From contig NZ_JAKZGD010000002.1 of NCBI RefSeq assembly GCF_022549495.1, positions 248,001 to 312,000 of the forward strand: a DNA stretch of 64,000 nucleotides, read 5' to 3'. This DNA is from Acinetobacter sp. ANC 4805. GTDB taxonomy: Bacteria > Pseudomonadota > Gammaproteobacteria > Pseudomonadales > Moraxellaceae. Position numbers and translations under genes: made by a program. Positions within the stretch are counted from its first letter, which is position 1; every line of letters starts with the position of its first letter. Positions 46,035 through 54,262 of this stretch are shown here, piece by piece. Below the pieces are notes generated by a model, which was not told the DNA's origin, searched no databases, and was given only the letters and a program-made list of their open reading frames with translations.

Positions 46035-46282
46035 ATACCGTTATAAGCCACGCGAATTTTCAAAAGCATGAAAGGATGATTTTTTTGTGTTCAAGGGATG
46101 ACACATACCACAAAGAGCAGCGCTATTCTAATCGAAATCGATACTTTAATAAATTACTCACTTACAAAAACCTTAAAGTTGTCAGGGTATTTTTCATATT
46201 ATGCAATTTGATGTAGGCGATATAAAAGTTTTATGCTTAAATTATCATCTAAATGCTTATTTTTCCTACATTATAAATCATT

Positions 46283-47002
46283 ATGAAAAATTATTTAAAA
46301 ACACAACAGAATGAATTCGGTCAAAATGTTGGCTTTTCACTCAAGCATAATTTATCAATTCAACCCATTTCAGGGACGCTGAAAGGGCAATATATCAACT
46401 TAATTGATGTTGCTGAGGGTCTATCTGAGCAAGCAGCAAATTCAATTTGGGATTGTGTCGTCACTGAGCCTAGTGAAGAATGTTGGACGTATTTGCCTTA
46501 TTCTGCACCGCAAAGCCAAATTGCATTAAAAAATAATTTACAAAATCTATTTGGTTTTAAAGATTCGACCCATTTTTTGATTGAAGTTGATGGAGAGGTG
46601 CAAGGTTGGATTGCACTCTTAAATCCAAGACTTGGGCATGCTGTGATAGAAATCGGTAATGTTTATTTTTCCCATAAAATGAAAAAATCTAAAGCTTCAA
46701 CTGAGGTGATCTTTTTACTATTACAACAATGTTTTGCAAATGGTTTTAGACGTGTAGAGTGGAAATGTGATGACTGTAATGCCCCATCAAAAGCCGCAGC
46801 ATTACGCTTTGGTTTTCAATATGAAGGTTTATTTCGTCAAGATAGGATTGTGAAAAATCGAAACCGAAATACGGCATGGTTTTCAATTATTGATGAAGAA
46901 TGGTCAGACTTGGAGAAAACCTATCAGCAATGGCTCAGTCCTGAAAATTTTGATGCGCAAGGTTTTCAGAAACAACGTCTTTCAGAATTTTTTATCGATT
47001 AA
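46283..47002 (+). CDS. GNAT family N-acetyltransferase, RimJ/RimL-like
   Basis: A 239-residue acetyltransferase. The C-terminal half shows the RimL-like pattern: AVIEIGNVYFSHKMKKS, a helix TEVIFLLLQQCFANGFRRVEWKCDDCN and SKAAALRFGFQYEGLFRQ, where acetyl-CoA and the GFQYEG turn are placed. Proteins with this exact pattern are common in gamma- and betaproteobacteria and are usually annotated only by family. Acceptor substrate is unknown. It is alone and convergent with the YciO-like gene. Confidence 0.82.
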   Translation: MKNYLKTQQNEFGQNVGFSLKHNLSIQPISGTLKGQYINLIDVAEGLSEQAANSIWDCVVTEPSEECWTYLPYSAPQSQIALKNNLQNLFGFKDSTHFLIEVDGEVQGWIALLNPRLGHAVIEIGNVYFSHKMKKSKASTEVIFLLLQQCFANGFRRVEWKCDDCNAPSKAAALRFGFQYEGLFRQDRIVKNRNRNTAWFSIIDEEWSDLEKTYQQWLSPENFDAQGFQKQRLSEFFID

Positions 47003-47012
47003 AGATCAGTGC

Positions 47013-47630
47013 TTACTCAAAAGCACTGACATCACCGACACCACGACGGACAACTACAGGATTTTCTCCTGATAAATCTACAATACTCGTGGTTGATAAA
47101 GTGCCAAAACCACTATCAATAAACACATCAATACGTTTACCTAGCTGGTTTTCAATATCATAAGGATCATCAAGCGGATCTTTTTGATTAGGCAAGATCA
47201 ATGTACTGGTTAATAAGGGTTCGCCTAGTTCTTTTAACAAAGCTTGGGCAACTGGATTACTTGGAATACGTAGACCAATGGTTTTTTTCTTAGGGTGCAT
47301 TAAACGCTTAGGCACTTCACTAGTCGCAGGCAAAATAAAGGTGGTGACAGCAGGGGTATTGGCTTTTAACAGGCGATACATGGCGTTATCGACTTTGGCA
47401 TAAGTGGCAATGTCAGATAAATCACAACACATAATGGCATATTGATGCTTTGCCCCTAAATTACGAATTTGCGCAATCCGTTCCATCGCGCTTTTATTTC
47501 CGATTTGACAGCCAATTGCATACGCTGCATCCGTTGGGTAAACCACAACGTCACCTGAACGAATACGTTCAACTGCTTGAGTGATTAAACGAGCCTGTGG
47601 ATTTTCAGGATGAATATGTAAATGCAACAT
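47013..47630 (-). CDS. YciO/YrdC/Sua5 family protein
   Basis: A 205-residue protein of the Sua5/YrdC family, closest to YciO. I start at ATG 47630, with AGGGAG eight bases upstream; the longer frame to 47699 has no support. RIRSGDVVVYPTDAAYAIGC (in part) binds nucleotide and carbonate, and KTIGLRIPSNP, STLILPNQKDPLDDP fit YciO rather than TsaC. TsaC makes threonylcarbamoyl-AMP for tRNA; the role of YciO is unsettled. A possible Sua5/TsaC paralogue would be elsewhere in the genome. Confidence 0.85.
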   Translation of the reverse strand: MLHLHIHPENPQARLITQAVERIRSGDVVVYPTDAAYAIGCQIGNKSAMERIAQIRNLGAKHQYAIMCCDLSDIATYAKVDNAMYRLLKANTPAVTTFILPATSEVPKRLMHPKKKTIGLRIPSNPVAQALLKELGEPLLTSTLILPNQKDPLDDPYDIENQLGKRIDVFIDSGFGTLSTTSIVDLSGENPVVVRRGVGDVSAFE

Positions 47631-47744
47631 TATGATAACTCCCTGATGCTCATGATCTTCTCTTATATTATATTTAAAAATATTAATATAAAACAGCAAT
47701 TTGTAATTTAATGAAGAATGCTAAATATTATTTAGGTCGTTATT

Positions 47745-48554
47745 TTATAAATAAATGCTGAACAATCCTTGTCTCCATAAATCCATTAAAAAACATAGAA
47801 ATAAAGAAATAATTAAACATACTTTTAACGGTTTTGGATAAAATTTGAATGAAGGTTTTTCAGTTCCATATAGAAATTTTAATTCATCATTATGTATCCC
47901 TGGACTTAAAATTGTCCCAATTCCTACCATAAGAAAGAAGGGAAGAAGCATTACACTTTTGAAAAGTGAAGATGGGGGGAGGAGAAAACAATAGATGAGC
48001 ATTAGCAAACTTACAGATGCTATTATGCAGCCTATAATTTGGATTTTTCTACGTTGCTGCGCAAATCTTCGCTTTAAATACTTAGAGTTAGTCCTAGATC
48101 GTTGATAATTATAATCTTGAGCATTTTCAATTTTTTGCCTTTGTGTTGTGATAGAGTTAGGAGGCATAAACTCATCTAAATACTTGACAGAATTTATAAT
48201 TTTTAGATTAAAACGAGTTGATGAGATGAGTTTATACAAGGCATAAATAAAAAGACTAAGGAAACAAAATCGATAGATAAAATCTTTATTGAATTGTACT
48301 TCGAATGTTATCAGCGATTTAAAAATAATCAGAATAAAGAATAGGCAAACAAATATGCAGAGTGATCTCATAAAGATTGAAAATCTAATAACATTTAAGA
48401 TCACTCTTTTTCTTTCTCGAATTGTATGTAAGTTGGAAAGAGAGGGTAATAATTCCCTAGATGATGATACGATTTTAAAAATTTCATTATCTTGATCATA
48501 AAATCCTTGTTGAATTTTTTTTAATAATGCCTCAATTTGCTGTTGTTGATCCAC
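47745..48554 (-). CDS. membrane protein of unknown function
   Basis: A 269-residue protein with four or five hydrophobic segments in two hairpins (about 62-82 and 90-110; 172-190 and 200-216; 244-260) joined by a basic cytosolic middle (KYLKRRFAQQRRK). The first 45 residues are soluble. Start is GTG 48554 with AGGA nine bases upstream. The region is richer in A and T than its neighbours, and no family was recognised. It is on the same strand as epmC upstream but separated from it by 68 bases; no functional link is evident. Confidence 0.62.
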   Translation of the reverse strand: MDQQQQIEALLKKIQQGFYDQDNEIFKIVSSSRELLPSLSNLHTIRERKRVILNVIRFSIFMRSLCIFVCLFFILIIFKSLITFEVQFNKDFIYRFCFLSLFIYALYKLISSTRFNLKIINSVKYLDEFMPPNSITTQRQKIENAQDYNYQRSRTNSKYLKRRFAQQRRKIQIIGCIIASVSLLMLIYCFLLPPSSLFKSVMLLPFFLMVGIGTILSPGIHNDELKFLYGTEKPSFKFYPKPLKVCLIISLFLCFLMDLWRQGLFSIYL

Positions 48555-48622
48555 GTAATTGATGTCCTAGACATGAGTTAAGAAATGATGAGAAGATAAG
48601 GTATTATCACAACATATTCATT

Positions 48623-49285
48623 TTAATCTAAAATACTTCTGCTAAATTCATTACTACATAAACTTTTTCCTTGCCTCGTACAAAGACAGATGTAATAAAT
48701 GAAATGGGCTGCATCATGGGGTAGCTTGGCTTCACCAGAAAAATAACGTTGTACTTGTGTAAAAACATCATCTTTAAAACGTTGTCCACTGCCGCCATCA
48801 CCTGTCAAATTATCTAAAGATACGCGGAATTTTCGACCAAAGGCGGTCGCAAATAACCATTCAATCGCTTGAGGTTTAATCTCAACTTGTTCAAAAAGTG
48901 CCTGTTGTTCCGTACTGCGACCATCTGGAGCATACCAATAACCAAGGTCAGGAAGCAGACGACGTTGTGCACCAGCAATACTCCAATGGCTTATTTCATG
49001 CAAGGCACTATTAAAAAAACCATGGGCAAATTGGATCTTTGCAGGGTGCTCAGAAGTGGCTGGGAAATATTCTGGTTCAAAATCACCTCTAACAAGTGTG
49101 ACATTATGGTGGGAAAACCAGTGATTAAAGTGTAAAATAAGCCAATCAACCTGTTCTAGTTCTGTTGTTAACTTTTGCCAAGATGAACGTTGCACTTGAT
49201 TTGGCACTAACGTAGGGACTGGGGTTGAATAGGGGCTAACAAGTAATGAAGTTGTTACTTCAAGTTGCGGCTGCAACAGATGCAT
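48623..49285 (-). CDS. epmC: elongation factor P hydroxylase
   Basis: A YfcM-type hydroxylase that hydroxylates the lysylated lysine of elongation factor P. The metal site is FNSALHEISHWSIAG near residues 90-104, with an HExxH-like histidine pair, and LVRGDFEPEYFPA and LGYWYAPDGRS are family blocks; VEIKPQAIEWLFATAFGR follows. It is 220 residues, with an N-terminal part longer than in E. coli. It is divergent from yceD. EpmA and EpmB are not in the window. Confidence 0.92.
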   Translation of the reverse strand: MHLLQPQLEVTTSLLVSPYSTPVPTLVPNQVQRSSWQKLTTELEQVDWLILHFNHWFSHHNVTLVRGDFEPEYFPATSEHPAKIQFAHGFFNSALHEISHWSIAGAQRRLLPDLGYWYAPDGRSTEQQALFEQVEIKPQAIEWLFATAFGRKFRVSLDNLTGDGGSGQRFKDDVFTQVQRYFSGEAKLPHDAAHFIYYICLCTRQGKSLCSNEFSRSILD

Positions 49286-49338
49286 TGCTGTGTTACCACG
49301 AGTTCTGTCTAAAGAAGTGCAAAATTGTATCTTAATCT

Positions 49339-49367
49339 TTGACAGAGTACCGATGAATTTGTAGAAT
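49339..49367 (+). promoter_or_regulatory. yceD-rpmF promoter
   Basis: A consensus -35 TTGACA (49339-49344) and a near-consensus -10 TAGAAT (49362-49367) are spaced by 17 bases. The predicted transcript start, about 49373-49375, is only 6-8 bases before the yceD ATG, so the mRNA would be almost leaderless; no ribosome site is visible. Confidence 0.8.
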
Positions 49368-49380
49368 TGCCGCCTTAATT

Positions 49381-49941
49381 ATGTCAGCAAATACTTTTCC
49401 AAGCCAAATCGAGCCATTTAAATGGGCTGAACAGGGCTTTACATGGTCAGGAACACTGCCATTGTCTCGCTTTGCTCGTATTGCTCGAGAAGCTGTTGGT
49501 TCAATTGATGATCAATTGATCAACATAGACTGTAAGCTATCAATGGATATCTATCATCGCATTGTATGGTTAGATGCACAGATTGAAACCAAAGTTCCAA
49601 TGGAATGCCAACGTTGTTTGGGATCTGTTGCAATTGAATTGGAATCAGATGTTCATTTAGCACTCATTGATGATGAGTCACTGATAGAGCGATTGGATGA
49701 GGATGCTGATTTCATCGTTTTAGGTGAAAGCGAATCTTCGAAAAAAGGTGATTTCGATACACCTGCTTCCATTGATTTGCTCGCATTGCTAGAAGATGAA
49801 TTGTTATTGTTGATGCCTTTGTCTCCCAAACATGACGTTTGTGAGCATAAACATCAACCTGCCATTCAGGACGTTGTCGAAGAAAAACGGGATAACCCGT
49901 TTGATGTTTTGGCAAGTTTGAAAGGCAAACTTAACTCATAA
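49381..49941 (+). CDS. yceD: 23S rRNA accumulation protein YceD (DUF177)
   Basis: A 186-residue YceD protein, needed for normal 23S rRNA accumulation in bacteria and plants. The DUF177 core is MECQRCLGSVAIELES (two Cys, about residues 78-93), and DLLALLEDELLLLMPLSPKH and HDVCEHK carry the later conserved residues. It is followed by rpmF after 79 bases, the usual order in proteobacteria. It starts at ATG with no ribosome site, in line with the short leader predicted from the promoter. Confidence 0.9.
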   Translation: MSANTFPSQIEPFKWAEQGFTWSGTLPLSRFARIAREAVGSIDDQLINIDCKLSMDIYHRIVWLDAQIETKVPMECQRCLGSVAIELESDVHLALIDDESLIERLDEDADFIVLGESESSKKGDFDTPASIDLLALLEDELLLLMPLSPKHDVCEHKHQPAIQDVVEEKRDNPFDVLASLKGKLNS

Positions 49942-49959
49942 CACAATTTGTGCTATAAT
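49931..49959 (+). promoter_or_regulatory. internal promoter for rpmF
   Basis: TTAACT (49931-49936) and TATAAT (49954-49959) are 17 bases apart, with TGC directly before the -10 making an extended -10 element. It overlaps the end of yceD and would give L32 extra transcription. Confidence 0.7.
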
Positions 49960-50020
49960 GTTGAGTTAAGACAACTGAATTTGTTCTGATCCATTTTTTC
50001 GATCTTTGTAAGGAGCCATC

Positions 50021-50206
50021 ATGGCCGTTCAGCAAAACCGTAAAAGTCGCTCTCGCCGTGACATGCGCCGTTCACATGACGCTTTAACCGAGAATGCATT
50101 ATCTGTAGACCAAACTACGGGTGAAACTCATCGTCGTCACCACGTGACTAAAGATGGTATTTACCGTGGTCGTCAATTATTCGCTAAAGCAGCTGATGCT
50201 GAATAA
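50021..50206 (+). CDS. rpmF: 50S ribosomal protein L32
   Basis: A 61-residue ribosomal protein, with [20 protein letters not shown] at the N-terminus typical of L32 and [15 protein letters not shown] at the end. AAGGAG lies six bases before the ATG. The sequence lacks the zinc-binding cysteines found in some L32 proteins. A strong terminator follows it, so fabD is at least partly transcribed from its own promoter. Confidence 0.96.
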   Translation: MAVQQNRKSRSRRDMRRSHDALTENALSVDQTTGETHRRHHVTKDGIYRGRQLFAKAADAE

Positions 50207-50249
50207 TTGAGTTATATGCATTAAGCGTTAGCTTAAAGTATAGAAAAAA

Positions 50250-50272
50250 TGGGAGCGAAAGCTCCCTTTTTT
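50250..50272 (+). terminator. terminator after rpmF
   Basis: GGGAGC-GAAA-GCTCCC (50251-50266) with a GNRA tetraloop, followed by TTTTTT. Confidence 0.93.
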
Positions 50273-50403
50273 GTTGTTTTTCGCAATTAAAAAACGAATT
50301 AATAAATGGTAAATTGCCGCATCGGAAAAGAGTCTGTTGTCATTCTCATGTAAAATCATGGGTGTTGATGAAATTGGCGATAGACCATTTTAAGGATTTT
50401 TAT

Positions 50404-51390
50404 ATGTCGACTAAACGACTTGAGCAGGCTGCTCAAGCAACAAAAACAGTATTTGTTTTTCCTGGTCAGGGTTCACAAAAAGTAGGCATGTTGGCTGAAC
50501 TTGCAGAGCAGTTTAGTGTCGTTCAAGATACATTTGCAGAAGCATCTTCAGCGCTTGGCTTCGATCTTTGGCATATTGCCCAAAGTGGTGAAGGTTTAGA
50601 TCAAACTGAGAATACGCAACCTGTATTACTGACTGCGAGCATTGCATTATGGCGTGTTTGGTTAGAACTCGGTGGTATTGCTCCCAAATACTTGGCTGGG
50701 CACTCTTTAGGAGAATACAGCGCGCTTGTTGCAGCAGAAGCAATGACTTTAGCCGATGCGGTTAAATTGGTACATGTACGTGGAAAATTGATGCAGAGCG
50801 CTGTTCCTCAAGGTGAAGGTGCAATGGCTGCAATTCTTGGCTTGGCAGATGAGAAAGTGATTGAGCTTTGTAAGAGTGCATCTGCTACGGGTCAAGGTTC
50901 AGTTGACGCTGCAAATTACAATGCACAGGGTCAGGTTGTTATTGCGGGCAGTGCAGCTCTAGTTCAGCAAGTCATGGCTGAAGCAAAAGAACAATCAGGT
51001 AAAGCGATTGCATTGCCTGTTTCTGTACCGTCACATTGTACTTTAATGAAACCAGCCGCAGAAAAGTTTGCTGAAGCTTTGGAACAAACTGCCATTGAGC
51101 TACCACGCCTTCCTGTAATACAAAATGTCAACGCGGAAATCGCGACAGATGTTGCACAGTTACGTCAGGCATTAACGGCTCAGTTATATCAGTCAGTTCA
51201 ATGGACACGCACCATGCAGTATCTACAAGATCAAGGTATCCAGTATGTGGTTGAATGTGGACCAGGTACAGTACTCAGCAATCTTGCCAAGCGATTACCG
51301 AACATAGAAAAAGCATTTGCCATTGATAGCAAAGCACGTATGGAAGATGCCCTAAACGCAGTGTTAGTGGCTGAAGGAAAAATTGCATGA
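50404..51390 (+). CDS. fabD: malonyl-CoA-ACP transacylase
   Basis: It loads malonate from CoA onto acyl carrier protein for fatty acid elongation. I place the start at ATG 50404, with AAGGA nine bases upstream; the longer frame from 50314 lacks a ribosome site and codes nothing family-like. FVFPGQGSQKVGML is near residues 17-30, the nucleophile is in AGHSLGEYSAL, and LPVSVPSHCTLMKPAAEKF contains the His. Length about 328 is slightly above the norm. It is followed by fabG with the stop and start overlapping by 4 bases. Confidence 0.95.
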   Translation: MSTKRLEQAAQATKTVFVFPGQGSQKVGMLAELAEQFSVVQDTFAEASSALGFDLWHIAQSGEGLDQTENTQPVLLTASIALWRVWLELGGIAPKYLAGHSLGEYSALVAAEAMTLADAVKLVHVRGKLMQSAVPQGEGAMAAILGLADEKVIELCKSASATGQGSVDAANYNAQGQVVIAGSAALVQQVMAEAKEQSGKAIALPVSVPSHCTLMKPAAEKFAEALEQTAIELPRLPVIQNVNAEIATDVAQLRQALTAQLYQSVQWTRTMQYLQDQGIQYVVECGPGTVLSNLAKRLPNIEKAFAIDSKARMEDALNAVLVAEGKIA

Positions 51391-52121
51391 CACAACAACG
51401 AAAAGTTGCGTTAGTGACAGGAGCAAGCCGAGGTATTGGCGCAGCAATTGCACAGCAACTCATTCAAGACGGTTTTTTTGTAGTTGGTACCGCGACTTCT
51501 GAATCAGGCGCGCAAAAACTCACAGAAAGTTTTGCTGAACATGGAGCAGGTGCTGTACTCGATGTTCGTGATGGCACAGCGATTGATGCACTTGTCTCAG
51601 ACATTGAGCAAAAATATGGTTCAGTGTTGGTATTGGTCAACAATGCAGGCATTACCAAAGATAATTTGCTACTTCGTATGTCTGAAGATGATTGGGATGA
51701 CATTCTCAACATTCACCTGAAAGCTGTTTATCGCTTGTCTAAGCGTGTGCTTAAAGGCATGACGAAAGCACGTTTTGGTCGCATTATTAATATTAGTTCA
51801 GTGGTTGCACATTTTGCCAACCCTGGACAAGCCAACTACTCGGCAGCAAAAGCAGGGATTGAAGCATTCAGTCGTAGTTTAGCCAAAGAGATGGGTAGTC
51901 GTCAGATTACAGTGAACAGTGTTGCACCTGGTTTCATTGCCACTGAAATGACTGATCAGTTAAACGAAGATGTTCGTAAAAAAATGAGTGATCAAGTAGC
52001 TTTAAATCGTCTAGGTGAACCTCAAGACATTGCGAATGCAGTGAGTTTCCTTGCTAGTGATAAGGCTAGTTACATTACTGGTACAGTTTTACACGTAAAT
52101 GGTGGTTTATACATGGCCTAA
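51387..52121 (+). CDS. fabG: 3-oxoacyl-ACP reductase
   Basis: The NADPH-dependent reductase of fatty acid synthesis, 244 residues. TGASRGIG is near residues 12-19, NNAGITKDNLLLRM near 86-99, the catalytic Ser in NISSVVAHF and Tyr/Lys in YSAAKAGIEAF; TAVVLHVNGG-like end (TGTVLHVNGGLYMA) is typical. It overlaps fabD, and acpP starts 86 bases downstream. Confidence 0.96.
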   Translation: MTQQRKVALVTGASRGIGAAIAQQLIQDGFFVVGTATSESGAQKLTESFAEHGAGAVLDVRDGTAIDALVSDIEQKYGSVLVLVNNAGITKDNLLLRMSEDDWDDILNIHLKAVYRLSKRVLKGMTKARFGRIINISSVVAHFANPGQANYSAAKAGIEAFSRSLAKEMGSRQITVNSVAPGFIATEMTDQLNEDVRKKMSDQVALNRLGEPQDIANAVSFLASDKASYITGTVLHVNGGLYMA

Positions 52122-52207
52122 GTGGCGATGTATAAACTTTTAAAAAATTTTATATTCAATTAAACTAGTGGCAAATTAAAACGCCACAAGCAATGAGGAG
52201 AATTCCT

Positions 52208-52444
52208 GTGAGCGATATCGAACAACGTATCAAACATGCAGTAGCTGAACAATTAGGTATTCGTGCTGAAGAGATTAAAAACGAAGCATCTTTCATGGAT
52301 GATTTGGGTGCTGACTCTTTAGATCTAGTTGAATTAGTTATGTCTTTTGAAAATGATTTTGATATCACCATCCCTGATGAAGATTCAAATGAAATCACGA
52401 CTGTTCAATCTGCAATTGATTATGTAAGTAAAAAACTTGCTTAA
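52208..52444 (+). CDS. acpP: acyl carrier protein
   Basis: The 78-residue carrier of fatty acid synthesis. The phosphopantetheine serine is in [13 protein letters not shown] choose GTG 52208, preceded by GAGGAG at seven bases; an ATG at 52193 lies inside that site and is unlikely. Strongly acidic helix 2 and the VQSAIDYV end are typical. It is followed by a terminator and then by a second carrier protein gene. Confidence 0.96.
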   Translation: MSDIEQRIKHAVAEQLGIRAEEIKNEASFMDDLGADSLDLVELVMSFENDFDITIPDEDSNEITTVQSAIDYVSKKLA

Positions 52445-52458
52445 TCATTTTGTAAGAT

Positions 52459-52486
52459 AAAAAGCCACCGCAAGGTGGTTTTTTTA
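52459..52486 (+). terminator. terminator after acpP
   Basis: CCACC-GCAA-GGTGG (52465-52478) extended by A/T pairs and a run of T. It separates acpP from the second carrier gene. Confidence 0.9.
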
Positions 52487-52629
52487 TGTGTTCAACTTTT
52501 GCTTGAGAGGGTTTATACATATTTTTACAAGAAAAAATAGACTCTGAGTATGAAAAGAGTTTATTTAGGCGTATAAAATCTATGCTATTTAGAATAATTT
52601 ATTAAACCATAACAACAAAAGGGAATTTT

Positions 52630-52872
52630 ATGAATATAGCAAAACGTATTAAAGAGATCATTATTGAGCAACTTCGTGTAGATGAAGACATGGTTTTGCC
52701 TAATGCATCTTTTACAGATGATTTAGGCGCTGATTCATTAGCTGTAGTTGAGCTTATTATGGCTTTGGAAGGAGAATTTGGTATTCAAATTCCATATGAA
52801 GAGGCAGAGAAAATTATCACAGTTCGATCTGCAATTGATTATATGGCGAATATTGTGGGAGAAGATGCATAA
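52630..52872 (+). CDS. second acyl carrier protein
   Basis: An 80-residue paralogue of AcpP. It keeps the phosphopantetheine site [16 protein letters not shown] (Ala where AcpP has Asp after the Leu), [28 protein letters not shown], so it should be modified by AcpS. It lies 185 bases after acpP and has its own AAAGGGAA ribosome site; the acpP terminator means it needs its own promoter. Its N-terminal half is less like AcpP ([14 protein letters not shown]), which argues for a separate role, for example in another lipid or natural product pathway. Role unknown. Confidence 0.9.
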   Translation: MNIAKRIKEIIIEQLRVDEDMVLPNASFTDDLGADSLAVVELIMALEGEFGIQIPYEEAEKIITVRSAIDYMANIVGEDA

Positions 52873-53001
52873 ATTGCAATAATGCTTTGAGCTGATCGAA
52901 AGCAGCATGGAGTCGTTTTTGTGGTTCTCTATTAAGAATTAACTTAAAAATATACATAGATTTACAAGACGTATTTAAGATGATAATTGCGTCAAGTCAA
53001 G

Positions 53002-53023
53002 AAGGCGCGCTATGCGCCTTTTT
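53002..53023. terminator. bidirectional terminator between the second ACP and tetR
   Basis: AAGGCGC (53002-53008) pairs with GCGCCTT (53014-53020) around GCTAT, followed by T residues; an A/G-rich start makes it usable on the minus strand after the TetR gene too. Confidence 0.85.
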
Positions 53024-53030
53024 ATAGAAT

Positions 53031-53579
53031 TCAAATATTACTTAATAATTGTTTAGGTAGTTTATCCATCAATTGTAAAAAAGGTGTTGGGCTTTGTAAT
53101 GCTCTAGATAAGATTAAAGCCCCTTGAATGCGTATCACGGTATCTTGTGCTTGTTCTAAAGCTTGATCCTCTGTCATTCCTGCATCTTGTAAAACGAGTG
53201 CAATGTTTTCAATTAATCTTAAAAAGACAGGTTGGATTTGAGGTAAGAATATTTGGTGAGCTTCACTCAAAGTCAAAACTGCCAAAATACATGCTACATG
53301 ACCATTTTCATACACCTGCTTCAATGAATTTGTTAAAGCTTCTAAACGTTCAATGGGTAGGGTACGGCTTTGTAGATGAATAAAAATATTGTCTTCGCGC
53401 CATTGTTCTAAATAGCGCAAAACCTCTTGTGCCATTTGTTGTTTTCCATTTGGAAAATGATGGTACAAACTGGCTTTACCTAAACCTGTGCGTTCTGAGA
53501 TTTTAGATAAAGATGCACTTTCATAGCCGTATTCTCTAAAAATACTTAACAAAGATCGAATCAATGTTGGTTTATCCAT
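53031..53579 (-). CDS. TetR/AcrR family regulator of the divergent GST-SDR genes
   Basis: A 182-residue repressor. The N-terminal helix-turn-helix is SLSKISERTGLGKASLYHHF at about residues 24-43, a strong TetR match of the LmrA/YxaF-like kind, with a C-terminal ligand domain. It is divergent from the GST gene, with a 70-base intergenic region that carries a perfect inverted repeat. Autorepression and control of the GST-SDR pair by an electrophile or quinone is a reasonable guess for this arrangement, without a proven ligand. Confidence 0.9.
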   Translation of the reverse strand: MDKPTLIRSLLSIFREYGYESASLSKISERTGLGKASLYHHFPNGKQQMAQEVLRYLEQWREDNIFIHLQSRTLPIERLEALTNSLKQVYENGHVACILAVLTLSEAHQIFLPQIQPVFLRLIENIALVLQDAGMTEDQALEQAQDTVIRIQGALILSRALQSPTPFLQLMDKLPKQLLSNI

Positions 53580-53605
53580 AAAAAATTACTCAGATTACTT
53601 GTTTT

Positions 53606-53625
53606 TGTACCGATCGTTCGGTACA
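53606..53625. promoter_or_regulatory. TetR operator palindrome
   Basis: TGTACCGA (53606-53613) and TCGGTACA (53618-53625) are perfect reverse complements around TCGT. A -10-like TATAAC lies at 53633-53638 for the rightward gene. Size and position fit a TetR dimer site controlling both directions. Confidence 0.75.
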
Positions 53626-53655
53626 GTCAAACTATAACCACAAAAGAAGATGACA

Positions 53656-54252
53656 ATGAAACTTTATAATACTGTAATCTCAGGAAATTGTTACAAAATC
53701 AGATTATTACTTTCATTTCTGAATTTGGACTATGAAAAAATCTCCGTAAATTTACTTTATCAAGAACAAAAAACGGCAGAGTTTCTAAAGCTCAATCCTT
53801 TAGGGCAGATTCCTGTTTTAGAGGATCAGGGGAGATATATTCATGATTCACAGGCAATTTTATGCTATCTAGCCAAAACCTATGATGCTCATCAGCTTTG
53901 GTTCCCACAAGAAACAATCACAATGACACGTATTTTAGAGTGGTTGTTTTTTGCCAATCAAAGAATTGCTTCTAGTTTATCGGCAGCTCGGGCATTTCAT
54001 TTGATCAAGAAACCGAACATTGATATCGAGCATGCCACTGTGATGTCACATGCATCATTAGCAGTGGTGAATCAACATTTAAAAACAAGACATTGGTTGG
54101 TTGGTGAATCAGCTACGATTGCAGACATTGCCTGTTATCCCTACATCGCTTTAGTGCATCAAGGAAACATTGAATTAGATCAGTATCCAAATGTTCAAGC
54201 TTGGCTAGCACGTTTCGAACAATTACCGCATTTTATTGAATTAGATGAATAA
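53656..54252 (+). CDS. glutathione S-transferase family protein
   Basis: A 198-residue GST. I start at ATG 53656, with AGAAG six bases upstream; ATG 53650 is a near alternative. The thioredoxin-like domain has SGNCYKIRLLLSFLNLDYE (Cys/Ser near the active position) and LKLNPLGQIPVLED with the cis-Pro, then HDSQAILCYLAKTY. The C-terminal helical domain includes LVGESATIADIACYPYI. It probably conjugates or reduces an electrophile. It is cotranscribed with the SDR, whose frame starts near its end, and is controlled by the divergent TetR. Confidence 0.88.
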   Translation: MKLYNTVISGNCYKIRLLLSFLNLDYEKISVNLLYQEQKTAEFLKLNPLGQIPVLEDQGRYIHDSQAILCYLAKTYDAHQLWFPQETITMTRILEWLFFANQRIASSLSAARAFHLIKKPNIDIEHATVMSHASLAVVNQHLKTRHWLVGESATIADIACYPYIALVHQGNIELDQYPNVQAWLARFEQLPHFIELDE

Positions 54253-54262
54253 TAGGTTGATG

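Noticed and set aside
46010..46216. 68-codon plus-strand ORF between scpA and the GNAT gene
   Set aside because: It overlaps the scpA start in antisense and has no ribosome site or recognisable content.
50314..50403. N-terminal extension of fabD
   Set aside because: No ribosome site; FabD begins near 50404 with AAGGA upstream.
53606..53625. Transcription terminator at the TetR/GST palindrome
   Set aside because: It lies between divergent genes, has a 4-base centre and no U-tract, so an operator fits better.
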